The translations under genes were made by a program, and so were the position numbers. Shown here one piece after another: positions 1 to 9,754 of a stretch of 64,000 nt of DNA. Position 1 is the stretch's first letter, and every line of letters starts with the position of its first letter. Below the pieces are notes generated by a model. That model was not told where the DNA came from, searched no databases, and worked only from the letters and a program-made list of their open reading frames with translations. Where the stretch lies: the NCBI GenBank assembly GCA_030849075.1, contig JASAOO010003492.1:1-64000 (forward strand), read 5' to 3'. Source of the DNA: Zelonia costaricensis (lineage: Eukaryota; Euglenozoa; Kinetoplastea; Trypanosomatida; Trypanosomatidae).

Positions 1-2546
1 CGAGGAAAAACCAAACGAAGCGCGTTGCGACTGCACAACGACGGTGTTGGAGGAGTGCGCGCTGTGTCTGCGTGTGTGTGGAAAGGGCACAAGGACGCGT
101 CCACGGCGCAGAGCAAAGATGAAGGGAGGGAGGAAAGGGCGGCCAAAAAAATAGACAATCAAAGCATGCAAAGAGAAGCTGAGAAAAACGCAGCAGGTGC
201 GGTCTTGGAGTTACGTCTGAAGTACACCGGGGAAGCGTGGGGCGCGCAGGGTGGCGTCACGGTTGGTGGGTGGTGGTGGTGGTGGTGGCACAGAGGCATT
301 GAGGCGAAGTGGAGGCAATGGTGAAGTGAAGTGAAGGCAAGGGAGCGAGGAGATTGCTCCGCACCAGTGCCTTGACGAACGGCACGCATGGAGCTCGTGA
401 AGTGGACGTCGTAGACTGCGCGAGTCACGGCACGGTGTTCCTCTCGGGTGCACGCGGCGCCGTCGGTGGTTCTGCTTGCTTCTTTCCCTTTCTTGGGCGT
501 TAGGCGGTAGAGCCCAGCCGGTACACGTGCCGCCCCGCATCGCCCAACTCGTTTGCGGCCGTGCTGGAACGCGCCACCGCCGTCACGGGAGGGAAACAGG
601 GAGGCACAGGGAACGCGGCAGGAGCCGCACGCGTACCGGCGCCTCACCCTTGGATGCCGCAACACGGACTGGTGGCGCTTACTGCGGCTCCACCCGCACC
701 GAGAACCACGCGCTGGTGCTGCCCTGCCCTCTTCAAGGACAGCGGCGTGGCGACGCGGGCTCCTTTGTGCGGCTTCGCGACCTCAACAAAGCAGACGCGC
801 ACGCGGCGAGGGAGGCAGCACAACGAGCGGGTGGGTGGCCGCCATTACGGGCACCCACACAAGTGCAGCGCAGCGGTGCGTTGAGGCGCGGCGGCTCGCA
901 ATGGCGCCGTACGCACGCGGCCTCGCAGCCCGTGCGGAGCCAGGTGTGCGGTGGCGGGAAGGCGCCGGCCGGCTCCACGCCGTGTGTGTGTGTGTGTCTT
1001 GCCCGCCCGCACCGCAGGCCACCCCCACCCCACCCCCATTGCACAGTGCGCCTCGCTGCGGCGAGCAGTGCAGTTCGGGTCTACGCATACACAGGCAGCT
1101 CTCAGCACGAGATCGGCAGCAGGGCAGTGCAACACCGCAGCGGTGCGCTGCGCAGTCGCCCAGCAGCCGCAACGGGAAGGCGGGTCGCCCCCCGGCGCTG
1201 CTAGGCGGATGCGCCCTACGAAACGCGCCTGTCCGCAAACGGGCAACGCGGCTCGGTTCGTCTCTGGCGCATTTCGGCGCTCGTGTGCACAGCGGATCCC
1301 CACCCGGGGGGGGGGGGCAATGGGCACACCGTGACGTTGCAGGAGGTTCGAGGCTTCTTCATCACCAGCGAGTGGGAGTTGTGGTGCTGGAGGCGGCGCT
1401 GGTTGTGTTGTGGGCCTCCGGTGCCAGAAGGTGCATCACGGGTGAGGGCAGAGGTCAGCTGAGAGTGAAAGACACACGTCCCAGTTGTGTGCCGCCAGCG
1501 CTAGGCGACAGATGCAGCCGACGGGGTTCGCCGCGGCGCAGATGAAGCTTGACAGCGCGGCGGCGCACTCATTAGGGGTGCTTTCCGTTTGAGAGTGCTG
1601 AGGGGGTCCACTCTCCCGCGAAGTAGAGGTGGTCATCTGATGGGAGTGCACGAACCCGCATCAGGGCAGCACCGGTCCACACGCCTCGCTACGGCTGAAG
1701 CAGCTCCTTCAGGTTAGTTGAGGTGCCCTGTGGAATGCGATCCAGGCCTTTCGTTGCCTCGGCAGAGCGGTACCGCCAGCGGCGCTGTCACTTCTGACCT
1801 TGACTTCGGTATAGATGCACGTGGTGAGGGGCGGGGGACCAACGGCGCAGATCAGAGGGATGGCGCTACTACGCACAAAGCGAAATGGAAGCCGTCAACC
1901 TGCAAAGCCTTCGGCCCCGGCCGCGTACCATCCCCATGGCAGTGCGACTTGTGAAACGACGCGAACAGAGAGAGAGCACAAGAATCACAAGAAGTGACGA
2001 TGTTGTTAGAGGACTCCCAAGCAGTGTGCGGAGGGAGACAAACAAGAAGGAAACTGTGTTGAGAAAAACTAAGCCGATCTGCAGCCCACTCACACACGAG
2101 GGTCGAGGCGGAAGGCAGATGTGCCGGATGAATGCGAGGTGAAGGGAAGGGGAAACCGGGGACGGTGAAGCGCGGCGCGCAGAGGTCGGCACGAGCACCG
2201 CGCCCAGGCGCCGCAGACCACAGAAAGAGGGGGGGGGGGCTGCCACCACGCCACTTGCACACTGTGCAGCCCCAGCGCCTCCGGCACACAAGCGAGAGAA
2301 AACAGTAGGGCAGGGGAATGCCTGGAAAAAGAAGCAGAGGTCGGGTTGAAATCGGTCAAGGCCCGCACGTGGGCAACGTCGTGTGGCTGCGCGGCGAAAG
2401 CGCTGCTATGCCACTTCACGGTGGCGCCGCGCCGTACAGTGGGCAGGTGGTGCTGCAATGTGGCGAGCACGTTACCTTCCAGCGCCAAGCACGTGGCCAC
2501 CGCACCGACGCAGGACCGTTTCTGCGACCAAAGAGGAGCCTGCCAC
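1..2546. other. Gene-free left flank
   Basis: No ORF here looks protein-coding: the longer open frames lack ATG starts or translate into low-complexity Arg/Pro/Ala sequence. In the transcribed (minus) sense this is the 3' flank of the LRR gene that ends at 2547, followed by upstream sequence of a gene outside the window. Simple repeats seen on the plus strand are a GGT run at about 267-289, a TG run at 982-997, 12 G at 1306-1317 and 11 G at 2229-2239. I see no tRNA-like or other RNA gene. Confidence 0.6.
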
Positions 2547-3446
2547 TCACAACCCGGGAAACGGGCCGTCGAGGTTGTTGCTGTACACGCTCAGCAGATC
2601 CAGCTGCGGCTTCAGGACCCACCCCTCCGGGATCGAGCCGGTGAGTTCGTTCTCGTGCAGCCAGATGTACTGGAGCCCACTCACCACGGCCCACTCGGGA
2701 GGGAGCGTCCCGGTGAGGGCGTTGCGGTCGAGGTAGATGGCCTGCAGTGCCGCCATCGCACTCCAGCTCGCCGGCAGCGTGCCCACCAGCCGGTTGCACT
2801 CGACGTTCAGCTCCGTCAGAGACGCCATGGATGCCCACTGCTCGGGCAGCGTCCCCGTCAGCAGGCCACGCCCCTCACCGTAGGGGGCGTATGAGAGCCT
2901 CAAGGACTTGAGGCGGTGCAGCTGGCCCCACGAGGCGGGAAGCGTGCCGCTCAGTAACTTTGTGTCCGCCTCCACAACGCGCAGGTGGGACAGCTGCGAC
3001 CAGCTCGCCGGCAGCGAGCCACCGAAGCCCCACCCGAGGGACAGCCACGACGAGGCCGACAGCTCCACCAGCAACACCTCCGACCCGTTCACGTTCGAGG
3101 GCAGCTCTGGCAGCCGTACCACAGGATTCGGGGGCAGGTACGGAACACGCTCACCCCGCACGTGCACACCGTCCGCCTCGCACGTGATCAGCCGCCACTC
3201 GCAGAAGTCGCCCGTGCCCCACCAGCTCTGCAGCAGAGAGCCTGGCATCGCAAAGGCCAGCAGGAACCGCCGCGTGTGCTCGCGCTGTGACTTTGTGTAG
3301 GCGGCGAGGGCAGGAGACGACGCCGACGACGTGGTGGACGCGTTAACCGCAGCAGCGGCAGGTGCGACTGAACACAGAAGCAGCGCGAGCGACAGCACGG
3401 CGAGTGCCACACAGAAAGCGTGCAGTGAGAGCGGAAAGAGCTGCAT
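2547..3446 (-). CDS. Secreted leucine-rich repeat protein, PSA/proteophosphoglycan type
   Basis: 299 aa from the ATG at 3446; the frame extends further upstream but only from a non-ATG codon. The first about 33 residues are a hydrophobic signal peptide ending in an Ala-rich stretch. Next comes an LRR N-cap with the pattern Leu-Leu-Ala-Phe ... Ser-Trp-Trp-Gly-Thr ... Phe-Cys-Glu-Trp ... Cys, as in plant LRR receptors and Leishmania surface antigen PSA. About five LRRs of roughly 24 residues follow with the hallmark (L/S)GTLPxxW and N-x-L-x-G-(T/S)-(L/I)-P. The protein stops directly after the last repeat (PFPGL then TGA). It has no Thr/Ser/Pro-rich stalk, no Cys-rich cap and no GPI-type hydrophobic tail, unlike full-length PSA proteins. 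I infer a short secreted or lumenal protein. Family membership is well supported; the function is not known. Confidence 0.85.
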   Translation of the reverse strand: MQLFPLSLHAFCVALAVLSLALLLCSVAPAAAAVNASTTSSASSPALAAYTKSQREHTRRFLLAFAMPGSLLQSWWGTGDFCEWRLITCEADGVHVRGERVPYLPPNPVVRLPELPSNVNGSEVLLVELSASSWLSLGWGFGGSLPASWSQLSHLRVVEADTKLLSGTLPASWGQLHRLKSLRLSYAPYGEGRGLLTGTLPEQWASMASLTELNVECNRLVGTLPASWSAMAALQAIYLDRNALTGTLPPEWAVVSGLQYIWLHENELTGSIPEGWVLKPQLDLLSVYSNNLDGPFPGL

Positions 3447-4469
3447 GGCCGGTGTGAGGGAACTCCGTGTGAGGCGGTGGAGGTGCAGAGCCAAGGCGAG
3501 AATTGACAGAGCCACCGCTGCGCAGGGTGCTGCATGTCGATGACGCAGTGTATAGGGAAAACAAGCAGATGGAGAATGTGCGAGTTCACATCAGAGGCTT
3601 TCAGCAATATCCCTCCCACCCCCCCACACACACACACACAGACAAAAAGGGCGCGGCACGTGTTTTGGCAAAGGCTCCTGGACACGCGCTGAACAGGTTG
3701 CACGAAAGGAAATGCCCACCAGTGAGCCGCAAGGCGATGGCGAACTCTACTTGTCCAGCCCTCGTCGTTCATCTACGAGATGCTGCTGTTGGCACCGGCC
3801 GCCGAAGCACTTGGTTCAACGCGTGGTACACCCCACGGCGCGGGCAACACGCCAACATGCTCACGTGCAGAGTGTGTGGCACTTTCTTTTTTTTTGTTTG
3901 GGAAGGGACGGGTGACGTCGACTACGGGGCAGCGCGTCCATGTGTGCAAGAGAGGGGAGAAAACAAACAGAAGAACACCACGCCGATGTGCTGGGCCTTT
4001 GCATCAGCACACACACGGCAAGCTCCTGTGTTGTGTACAGCGGTCACACGAACGTGCCACACACGCCTGACCGCGCGCACGTAGAAGCTTCAAAGAGCCA
4101 ACACGGTGGACGTGAGAGGGAGGGAAACAGAGAATGGACAAACTGCATAACAAAAGAAAAAGAAGCAAATCGAAAACTCAAATCGAACACGCGAATTGAA
4201 AGAACGCAGCATTGCAGTGCCGGTGTACACGCTCTAGAGAACGAACAGGTGAACAGGGGTGAGGGGTGTTGTAACGCATACGCTGTGGGCGCCGCTGCAG
4301 CCGCCGCGCAACTCCCCCTGCGGCGCCCCCGCGTCGACGCCGGCTTCTCGGGTGAGGTGTAAGAGGAGCGCCTCAGCTGCTATGAGGAATGCAAAACAAA
4401 AGAAAACACAGACAGCACGCAGAGGACGTGTCTCTGGCTTGCGACAGCAATCGCTTTTCCTTCTCACAA
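3447..4469 (-). other. Spacer between the two LRR genes
   Basis: No gene. Plus-strand CA repeat at 3625-3640 (TG in sense), 180 nt before the LRR start. Two pyrimidine tracts in sense are followed by AG and are candidate spliced-leader acceptors: the tract at about 4147-4165 with AG at 4144-4143 (CTTTTG..ATGCAG type, the better one), and the tract at about 3950-3985 with AG at 3923-3922. Confidence 0.5.
3625..3640. repeat. (CA)8 microsatellite
   Basis: Perfect CA repeat on the plus strand following a C run. It reads as TG in the transcribed sense and lies about 180 nt upstream of the LRR gene start, an exception to the CA-in-leader trend seen elsewhere in this window. Confidence 0.95.
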
Positions 4470-5681
4470 TCAGAGGCGCAGCAGAGAGGGCGGTATCCTC
4501 TGCCACGCGGCAGTAGGCGCGTCGGCCACATGCACTTCCCTCAGTCGTGGGGCCCCTACGAGCGGCTCCAACGTGTGCAGCCGTTTGCAGCCGCACACGT
4601 CCACGACTTCCAGCGCACCGCACTGGTTGAGACCGCTGACGGTGCACACGGCGCTGTGGGAGGCCTTGATCTTCCGCAGCATGGGTGCCCCCGCCAGGGG
4701 TGCCAGGCTCAACAGCCGCTGGCAGTGACTGAAGTTGACGAACACCAGCGCAGGACACTCGTTGAGTCCGCGAATGTCGCTGACGGCGCCGGCGCATGCT
4801 TGGATCGCCTGCAGCGCCGGTGCACTCGCCAGAGGCGTTAAATCCTGTAGGAAGGTCGTGTCGCTGACGTTTAGATGCAGCAGCGCGGTGCACTGCGCAA
4901 ACCCCGAAAGCCGTAGGACGGCTGAGTTCGTCAATGTGAGACTCTCCAAGTAGGCGGTGCAGGAGAACTCGCGCATGTCCAGTACATTCACCTGCGCCTC
5001 ACGCAGACACAGTGAGGTGAGGCGCGGCAGCTGCTGAATAAGGCGCAGGGTCGACGCGGTGCACTTTGCGACCGACAGAATGCGTAGGTTGGTCATGTCG
5101 GTCAGAACCACGTCTCGAAAAATGCGGTGCTTGTCGTGCACGTGGATCTCCTCCAGCTGCTGCCCACGCACGGGAGGGACGGCGACGGAGAGGTCGAGGA
5201 TATCGAGCTGCACGGCTTCCCACCTCTGCGAGATCTCCAGCGGTGCGCTGAGCAGTGCCTGCACCGCAGCGGACCCGCGAGTCTCGAAAGGCAGCGTCGA
5301 CTGAGCCAGCCACCAGTGCATCACACTCAGCGTCATCTGAATGCTGTAGCGGGAGTGCGACAAGTCTGCGACGTAGCGAAGCGTGTTGCGTGAAACGTCA
5401 ATGGGGAGCAGCATCTTGGGCATGCCGCAGTCAAACGTGAGCGAGAGGTCCTCCTGAAGGTAGCTCCAGTCCTGCAGAAGGGCCGCGTAAACGCGCGCCT
5501 TCTTGGAGAGGGCCGAGACAGTGAAGCCCGGTCGAGCTCGCGAGAAGCTCAGCACTTGAGCCAAGGGGTCGTTACAGAGGGAGGCGAGCAGCTGCGTGTC
5601 GCGGAAGTTGCTGTACTTGTATTTGTTGCAGGTGAGTAATTCCAGATGCACACACTGCAGGGTGTGAAGCAGGTGATCCAT
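4470..5681 (-). CDS. Leucine-rich repeat protein, trypanosomatid intracellular type
   Basis: 403 aa from the ATG at 5681; the upstream extension of the frame has no ATG. The N-terminal third is not recognisable. From about residue 190 to the end it is built of about 22-24-residue LRRs with the trypanosomatid signature pattern, for example LTPLASAP.L, L.G.P.LR.I.AS.SAV, LNQCGALEVVDVCGC.RL. This resembles the large family of cytosolic LRR proteins in Leishmania and T. brucei (LRRP-like). There is no signal peptide, so it is a different LRR class from its downstream neighbour at 2547-3446. Such LRR arrays usually bind proteins; no partner can be inferred. The C-terminal end runs straight off the last repeat. 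Confidence 0.85.
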   Translation of the reverse strand: MDHLLHTLQCVHLELLTCNKYKYSNFRDTQLLASLCNDPLAQVLSFSRARPGFTVSALSKKARVYAALLQDWSYLQEDLSLTFDCGMPKMLLPIDVSRNTLRYVADLSHSRYSIQMTLSVMHWWLAQSTLPFETRGSAAVQALLSAPLEISQRWEAVQLDILDLSVAVPPVRGQQLEEIHVHDKHRIFRDVVLTDMTNLRILSVAKCTASTLRLIQQLPRLTSLCLREAQVNVLDMREFSCTAYLESLTLTNSAVLRLSGFAQCTALLHLNVSDTTFLQDLTPLASAPALQAIQACAGAVSDIRGLNECPALVFVNFSHCQRLLSLAPLAGAPMLRKIKASHSAVCTVSGLNQCGALEVVDVCGCKRLHTLEPLVGAPRLREVHVADAPTAAWQRIPPSLLRL

Positions 5682-6291
5682 TGTGCCTCGTGACGTGCGC
5701 GGCAGACCGCGTGCAAAGCACGAAGCAGGCGTTGGAGCAAAGGCAGCAGCCAAAGGGAGAGTCGAGGGCGGCGGCGCTGATCTTGAACAGCCGATGTAAG
5801 AAGAAACTGCCGCGTCGTCGCAGGGGTGTGGGATGTGGGGTGTAGGGTGTGTGGGGGGGGGAAGTACAGGGGACGAGGGGAACTTGCGGTTGCTGCGACA
5901 ACCGAGCCATGAACTGAAGACTTAGCAGAGGTGGGAGCAGGAGAAGAGGATGAGTTGTGAGTGGGGTGCGGTGTGGCGGATGTTGAAGAGACACACACTG
6001 AACCTGAGCAGATCTGGTTGGGGACACGTGATGCTGCCGCACTTGACATCCACGGCCGTGCCGGCCGCGCGGCTGGCGACCATAGTACGAGTGCTGGGCA
6101 CTGCGGCACCTCGCCTTGGAGGTGAATCGGTACTTTGTGTCTTGTTAAAGCTCCTCGGTGCCGCGGAGGTGAGGGGGGGGGAAGGAGGGGGAGGGCGACG
6201 TGCAAGATGCAGCGATGCACGTCTTCCCGTTGCCAGTCAGCTGACGAGTGCCTCGCTTAGTGCCGACGACGCACGCAGACCTCTCACGCCG
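5682..6291 (-). other. Spacer upstream of LRR gene 2
   Basis: No gene. Purine-rich on the plus strand at about 6160-6200, giving a long sense C/T tract with the first AG at 6155-6154, a candidate spliced-leader acceptor about 470 nt before the ATG at 5681. A second G-rich run lies at about 5850-5880. Confidence 0.5.
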
Positions 6292-6867
6292 CTATGGAGC
6301 TGAATCGGCGTTAGACAACTCGATCCTGGGCCGCTTTGCAGGGACGTCGCCGTCGTCCTCGGAGACTCCGGAGCTTGACGAGGGGCACGGCGACAAGGGC
6401 CTGGCGGCAGGTCCTGCGGCGTCCCACGCGATGTCGCGCATTTTTGGGTAGCACTTGCCAAGGTGCCGCGTGAGCTGCTCGGCTGTAGTGAACACGTCCG
6501 GCATCTCGCCCTCACACGTAGTGGTGACGTTGTAACCGATGTGAAGGAACTCCTGTCCCTTGTACTTGAGGGACACGATAAGCGCCGTGGGCCCCGTGGG
6601 GTCCGGTATGGCGGCGACATCGGGAGGGTCGCTTTCTATGGTGAACTCGTGCCGGCCGAGCGTGGTCAGGGGGCCGACTTCCATCTCGTCGAGGTCCTGG
6701 TCCACAGAAAAGTCCCACACAGGCGACCAGGTGAAGCTGATGTCGATGGGCTCCTGGGGGGGCTGCTCGTACACCTCCAGGGCAACGTGAAGGCGAATGG
6801 GGGCGTCGAACTTGTCCGGGTTCTCCCCAACCACCCGCACCTTACGAAGCTCCACTCGGGTTGTCAT
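6292..6867 (-). CDS. ASF1: Histone chaperone ASF1 (anti-silencing factor 1)
   Basis: 191 aa, ATG at 6867, stop TAG. Residues 1 to about 150 match the ASF1 immunoglobulin-like core: V-x-V-V-G-E-N-P-D-K-F near the start, then D-Q-D-L-D-E-M-E-V-G-P, F-x-I-E-x-D-P-P-D, and K-Y-K-G-Q-E-F-L-H-I-G-Y. This chaperone binds the H3-H4 dimer and hands it to replication-coupled or transcription-coupled assembly factors in the nucleus. The C-terminal tail after the core is Ser/Asp/Glu-rich and contains an A-K-R-P-R basic cluster that could be a nuclear localisation signal. Trypanosomes carry two ASF1 paralogues, and I cannot say which one this is. In T. brucei, ASF1 is a substrate of Tousled-like kinase (family knowledge). 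Confidence 0.93.
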   Translation of the reverse strand: MTTRVELRKVRVVGENPDKFDAPIRLHVALEVYEQPPQEPIDISFTWSPVWDFSVDQDLDEMEVGPLTTLGRHEFTIESDPPDVAAIPDPTGPTALIVSLKYKGQEFLHIGYNVTTTCEGEMPDVFTTAEQLTRHLGKCYPKMRDIAWDAAGPAARPLSPCPSSSSGVSEDDGDVPAKRPRIELSNADSAP

Positions 6868-7486
6868 CGCGGCGGAGGGGAGGGGGGAGCAGCTGGTCTA
6901 TAAATGACGCGACGACTCACGTTGCCGCGGCGGCACAAACACAAAAGGCGCCTTACTTCGAGTCCTGGCGAACACGCGCGTACGGGGAAGGGGCGGGAGG
7001 AGGGAGGTGTCGGTGGTGAGTGCGGTGCAAGTCGGTCAAGATAACGTGAGTGCGAGCAGCACCCAGCAGGGCTGCACATGAGCGCGTTGCCAACGCTTTG
7101 CGCAGGTGAAGCGGCGCCCGAGCTGCGCGCCTGATCGGTGGAGCACCTCTGCAAGCAAAGGAACGGCGGCGTGGAGAGGGCCTGTGCGACTGCCTTGAGA
7201 GTCCGCTGCGGAGTTGACTCTCGACGCGAGTGTTCTGCAGCGCACGGGCCTGTGGACTGGTCTTGAGCGGCTTCTGTGGAGGCGCTTAGCATCGGCCGTG
7301 GCGTAGACAGGGGAAAGGGGGGGGTAGTAAGGTCACACCGACGCGCAACAACATCAACGACGACAAGGCAACAACAGAAGCACCAGTACACATTTTCCCA
7401 GTGTAGCTTCACACAAAACAATAAGCGAGCCCCGAGTCCTGGGCGGCCGTGGCCACGGCAGCAGCCGACGGCGGTGCAGCACGAGC
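6868..7486 (-). other. Spacer upstream of ASF1
   Basis: No gene. A sense C/T tract at about 6980-7010 is followed by CCAG with AG at 6966-6965, a candidate spliced-leader acceptor about 100 nt before the ASF1 ATG. Another C-rich tract lies at about 7305-7325. Confidence 0.5.
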
Positions 7487-8611
7487 CTAGAGTCGGCCCG
7501 TGGAGCGGCGCGCCATGTCCGCGGTGTTAAGGGCGTGCCACGGCAACACGGTGGCGCTCCCCGGCTGGTTGAGGTGCCACCGCTGGTGGTGCTTCGCCAG
7601 CTCGTACTCCTCCACCGTTGCCGGGAAGTCGCGGTCGGTCGGCGGCCGGACGTAGTGCGCGTTGCGGCGGCCGGCGTCGGGGTGGGCGAGGCGGCTCTCA
7701 TCCTCGTACCACTGCGCCAGCCAACCGCGCTTGCTGGGGTGCGTGGCGAAGTTCTCTAGCCCCTTCCGCTCCGGCAGCTCCTGCTCCATGAAGGACGGGA
7801 ACTGCTCCGGGTGAAGCTCCTGGTAAAGGCCCTCGTGCGACATGTAAACGTTCGTGAAGGTCCCGCCCGCCTCCTCCAGCAGCTGGATCGCCCTGGCAGA
7901 GGCGTTCTGCAGCTCGATGTGCAGAGGGTAAGGCACATGCTCCACGCCGCCGGCCAGCAGCACCAATCCAGGCCACATAATCTCCCGCGGGGCGACGACC
8001 TTGGCGTTGCGCAGGTGGTACAGCGTGATGGTCTCGTTGGGGTTCAGGCGGCCTGTGTCGACGGCCCAGAGCAGCTTAGTGAGGGTGAGTCGAGAAAAGG
8101 TTGCTTTGCCTTCGTAGCGGTTGCGCGGGCCACCAGCCGACACGCGGGGCGCCAGCATGAATCGCGGCGTCATCTTGCGCTCCTGCCACTGCCCCTTCGC
8201 ATACCCGCGGCGGGCATCGTTGTAGCTACGCGAGTACTTCCAGCTGCCGCCAATCTTCATCCAGCCCATCTTGATCACGTTGTGCCCGCTGCGCGGCCCC
8301 ACGTACTCGGGTGATGGCGTGACATCATGCCAGCTGAGCGTCACTTGCGGGTTGATGTACTGGTCCCAGTGCGACCACCGGTGCGTCGTCGTCCGCTCGT
8401 TCAGCCGCGTGCCCACGACGGGGAGCGGGTGGTCGGCATCGAACTCCTTGCGGCCCTCGTAGTCGCTCCAGCTTCCACGCGGCTTGGCGAGGAGGTTGTT
8501 CTGGTAGATCAGCGGAAAGATGGACTGCGCCGGGTTGAAGTGGAACGGGACATTTTGGCGCGCCGGGTGGAAGAGCCGGTGACGCAGGCGCACTGCAGAG
8601 ACGCAGAACAT
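7487..8611 (-). CDS. Mitochondrial large-subunit ribosomal protein uL15m
   Basis: 374 aa from the ATG at 8611 (the frame's two extra upstream codons start with GTG). The central part, about residues 170-260, carries the uL15 fold pattern: L-T-L-x-K-L-L-W-A-V-D-T-G-R-L-N-P, then I-T-L-Y-H-L-R-N-A-K-V-V, G-L-V-L-L-A-G-G, and P-L-H-I-E-L-Q-N-A-S-A-R-A-I-Q-L-L-E-E-A-G-G. It is much longer than bacterial L15 because of N- and C-terminal extensions, as is normal for kinetoplastid mitoribosomal proteins. The N-terminus is basic and lacks acidic residues (R-L-R-H-R-L-F-H-P-A-R), consistent with a mitochondrial presequence. It would act in the mitochondrial large ribosomal subunit, as would bL17m at 45140-46045. 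Confidence 0.88.
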   Translation of the reverse strand: MFCVSAVRLRHRLFHPARQNVPFHFNPAQSIFPLIYQNNLLAKPRGSWSDYEGRKEFDADHPLPVVGTRLNERTTTHRWSHWDQYINPQVTLSWHDVTPSPEYVGPRSGHNVIKMGWMKIGGSWKYSRSYNDARRGYAKGQWQERKMTPRFMLAPRVSAGGPRNRYEGKATFSRLTLTKLLWAVDTGRLNPNETITLYHLRNAKVVAPREIMWPGLVLLAGGVEHVPYPLHIELQNASARAIQLLEEAGGTFTNVYMSHEGLYQELHPEQFPSFMEQELPERKGLENFATHPSKRGWLAQWYEDESRLAHPDAGRRNAHYVRPPTDRDFPATVEEYELAKHHQRWHLNQPGSATVLPWHALNTADMARRSTGRL

Positions 8612-9118
8612 CGTCACGTGCGCACCCCAGCAATGAAGAGAGGAGCTGACCTGCTGACGTGCTACTGCTGGCGCTGCTGCCGCTGCTGTAGGTGGGTGTG
8701 GGTGTGGAGTTCCGCTCTGCTCAATGCAGCGGAGGCGTACTGAAGTACAGGGACGAGGCAGGGTAGAGAGAGGAAGGGGTTTACCGGACGCGGAAAGGAG
8801 TAGAGGAAGGCCGAAAATGTCCGCACAGCCCCTGCGAAGGCTAAGGATGCCTGCGGCAAGGGCTGGCAGGGAGCGGAAGAAGCGCTCTCACGCGCGGCGT
8901 GGACGAAGCCGCATCCGGGACGGCGAACGGCGCACACGGTAGCGGTGCAGTATGTGCGGTGGAGGTGGCGCTGTCGACGTTATCAAACTTCAATACAAGA
9001 GGCGAGGCCTTGCCACAGTGCGCACCGACTCGTCAGCGCTGCTACGTAGGCGGCGCTCACGATGTCGCCGAGCGCCGCGTAGACTTGACTGTACATCATG
9101 ATGGCAGGCGCGTGGTGT
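8612..9118 (-). other. Spacer upstream of uL15m
   Basis: No gene. A sense C/T tract at about 8745-8785 ends in CTTCAG with AG at 8741-8740, a good candidate spliced-leader acceptor about 130 nt before the uL15m ATG. Confidence 0.5.
8740..8785 (-). promoter_or_regulatory. Candidate spliced-leader acceptor for uL15m
   Basis: Sense polypyrimidine tract (C/T with TACCC interruptions) followed directly by ACTTCAG; the AG is at 8741-8740. It fits the kinetoplastid rule of a polypyrimidine tract followed by the first AG. Inferred from sequence only. Confidence 0.5.
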
Positions 9119-9754
9119 CTAGGCAAGACGCAGTCCATCGATGGCAGACCGCACCTCCTCGCATACCTGCTGAGGCGCTGCGCCTGCATCGACTGTCCGG
9201 TGGTACGCCTGGTACGAGGCGACCACCTCGGTGCGGCGCACGTTGTACAGCTCGTAGCTCTTTGCGATCGCCTCCGGTGGCGTAGCGCAGCCGCCGGCGT
9301 CGGCGGCAGCGCGCTCGAGTGCCACCGTGAGCGAGACCTGGAGCTCGAAGACGAGCTGCGGCGAGATGCCAGAGGTTTGCAGCTGAATGGCGTCTGCGCG
9401 GGACTGCGGGAAGCCGTCCAGCACCCAGCCTTTGCCTTCGCGCTGCAGACTCTTCAACTCGTTCAGCACCTCGGCGGGCATCGCCGCGACCACCGCGTCG
9501 GCCGACTGGGCGGCGACGTGTGCGACACCGTAGTGGGCTGCGAGGGCGGCAGCGAGTGTGCTCTTCCCGCTGCAGCGGGGCCCGGTGACGACGACGTGCA
9601 CCGGCGTGGCGCGCCGGAACGCCTGCTCGAGGAAGGCGAGCGGGTCGGGGGGCATCTCCTGCACGAGGTTGTGCAGCGCCTCATCCAGAATGGACTGAAT
9701 CCCGTTGGACTCGAAGTACCGCAGCGCTTCGTCAGAGAGGCTGCCTGTCGACAT
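9119..9754 (-). CDS. Adenylate kinase-like protein with N-terminal Dpy-30-like dimerisation motif
   Basis: 211 aa, ATG at 9754. Residues 9-46 match the Dpy-30/RIIa-like four-helix dimerisation motif (Y-F-x-x-N-G-I..L-L/I..A-L-x-x-L-V-x-E-x-P-P-D-P-L-A-F-L), which docks proteins onto axonemal scaffolds. A nucleoside monophosphate kinase fold follows: P-loop G-P-R-C-S-G-K-S at 58-65 and W-V-L-D-G-F-P at 110-116, the AMP-binding signature of adenylate kinases. The LID region is short and the usual R-x-D-D segment is replaced by a Y-E-L-Y stretch, so activity may be modified. Family reaction: ATP + AMP = 2 ADP. Trypanosomatid adenylate kinases with N-terminal extensions are known in the flagellum, and the Dpy-30 motif suggests the same site here (inference). 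Confidence 0.82.
   Translation of the reverse strand: MSTGSLSDEALRYFESNGIQSILDEALHNLVQEMPPDPLAFLEQAFRRATPVHVVVTGPRCSGKSTLAAALAAHYGVAHVAAQSADAVVAAMPAEVLNELKSLQREGKGWVLDGFPQSRADAIQLQTSGISPQLVFELQVSLTVALERAAADAGGCATPPEAIAKSYELYNVRRTEVVASYQAYHRTVDAGAAPQQVCEEVRSAIDGLRLA

Noticed and set aside
1346..1362. GGTTCGAGGC sequence resembling a tRNA B box
   Set aside because: It lacks a matching A box at proper distance and no cloverleaf can be drawn around it.
553..1545. 330-codon plus-strand frame in the left flank
   Set aside because: Arg/Pro/Gly/His-rich low-complexity translation with repeats and several competing frames of similar length.
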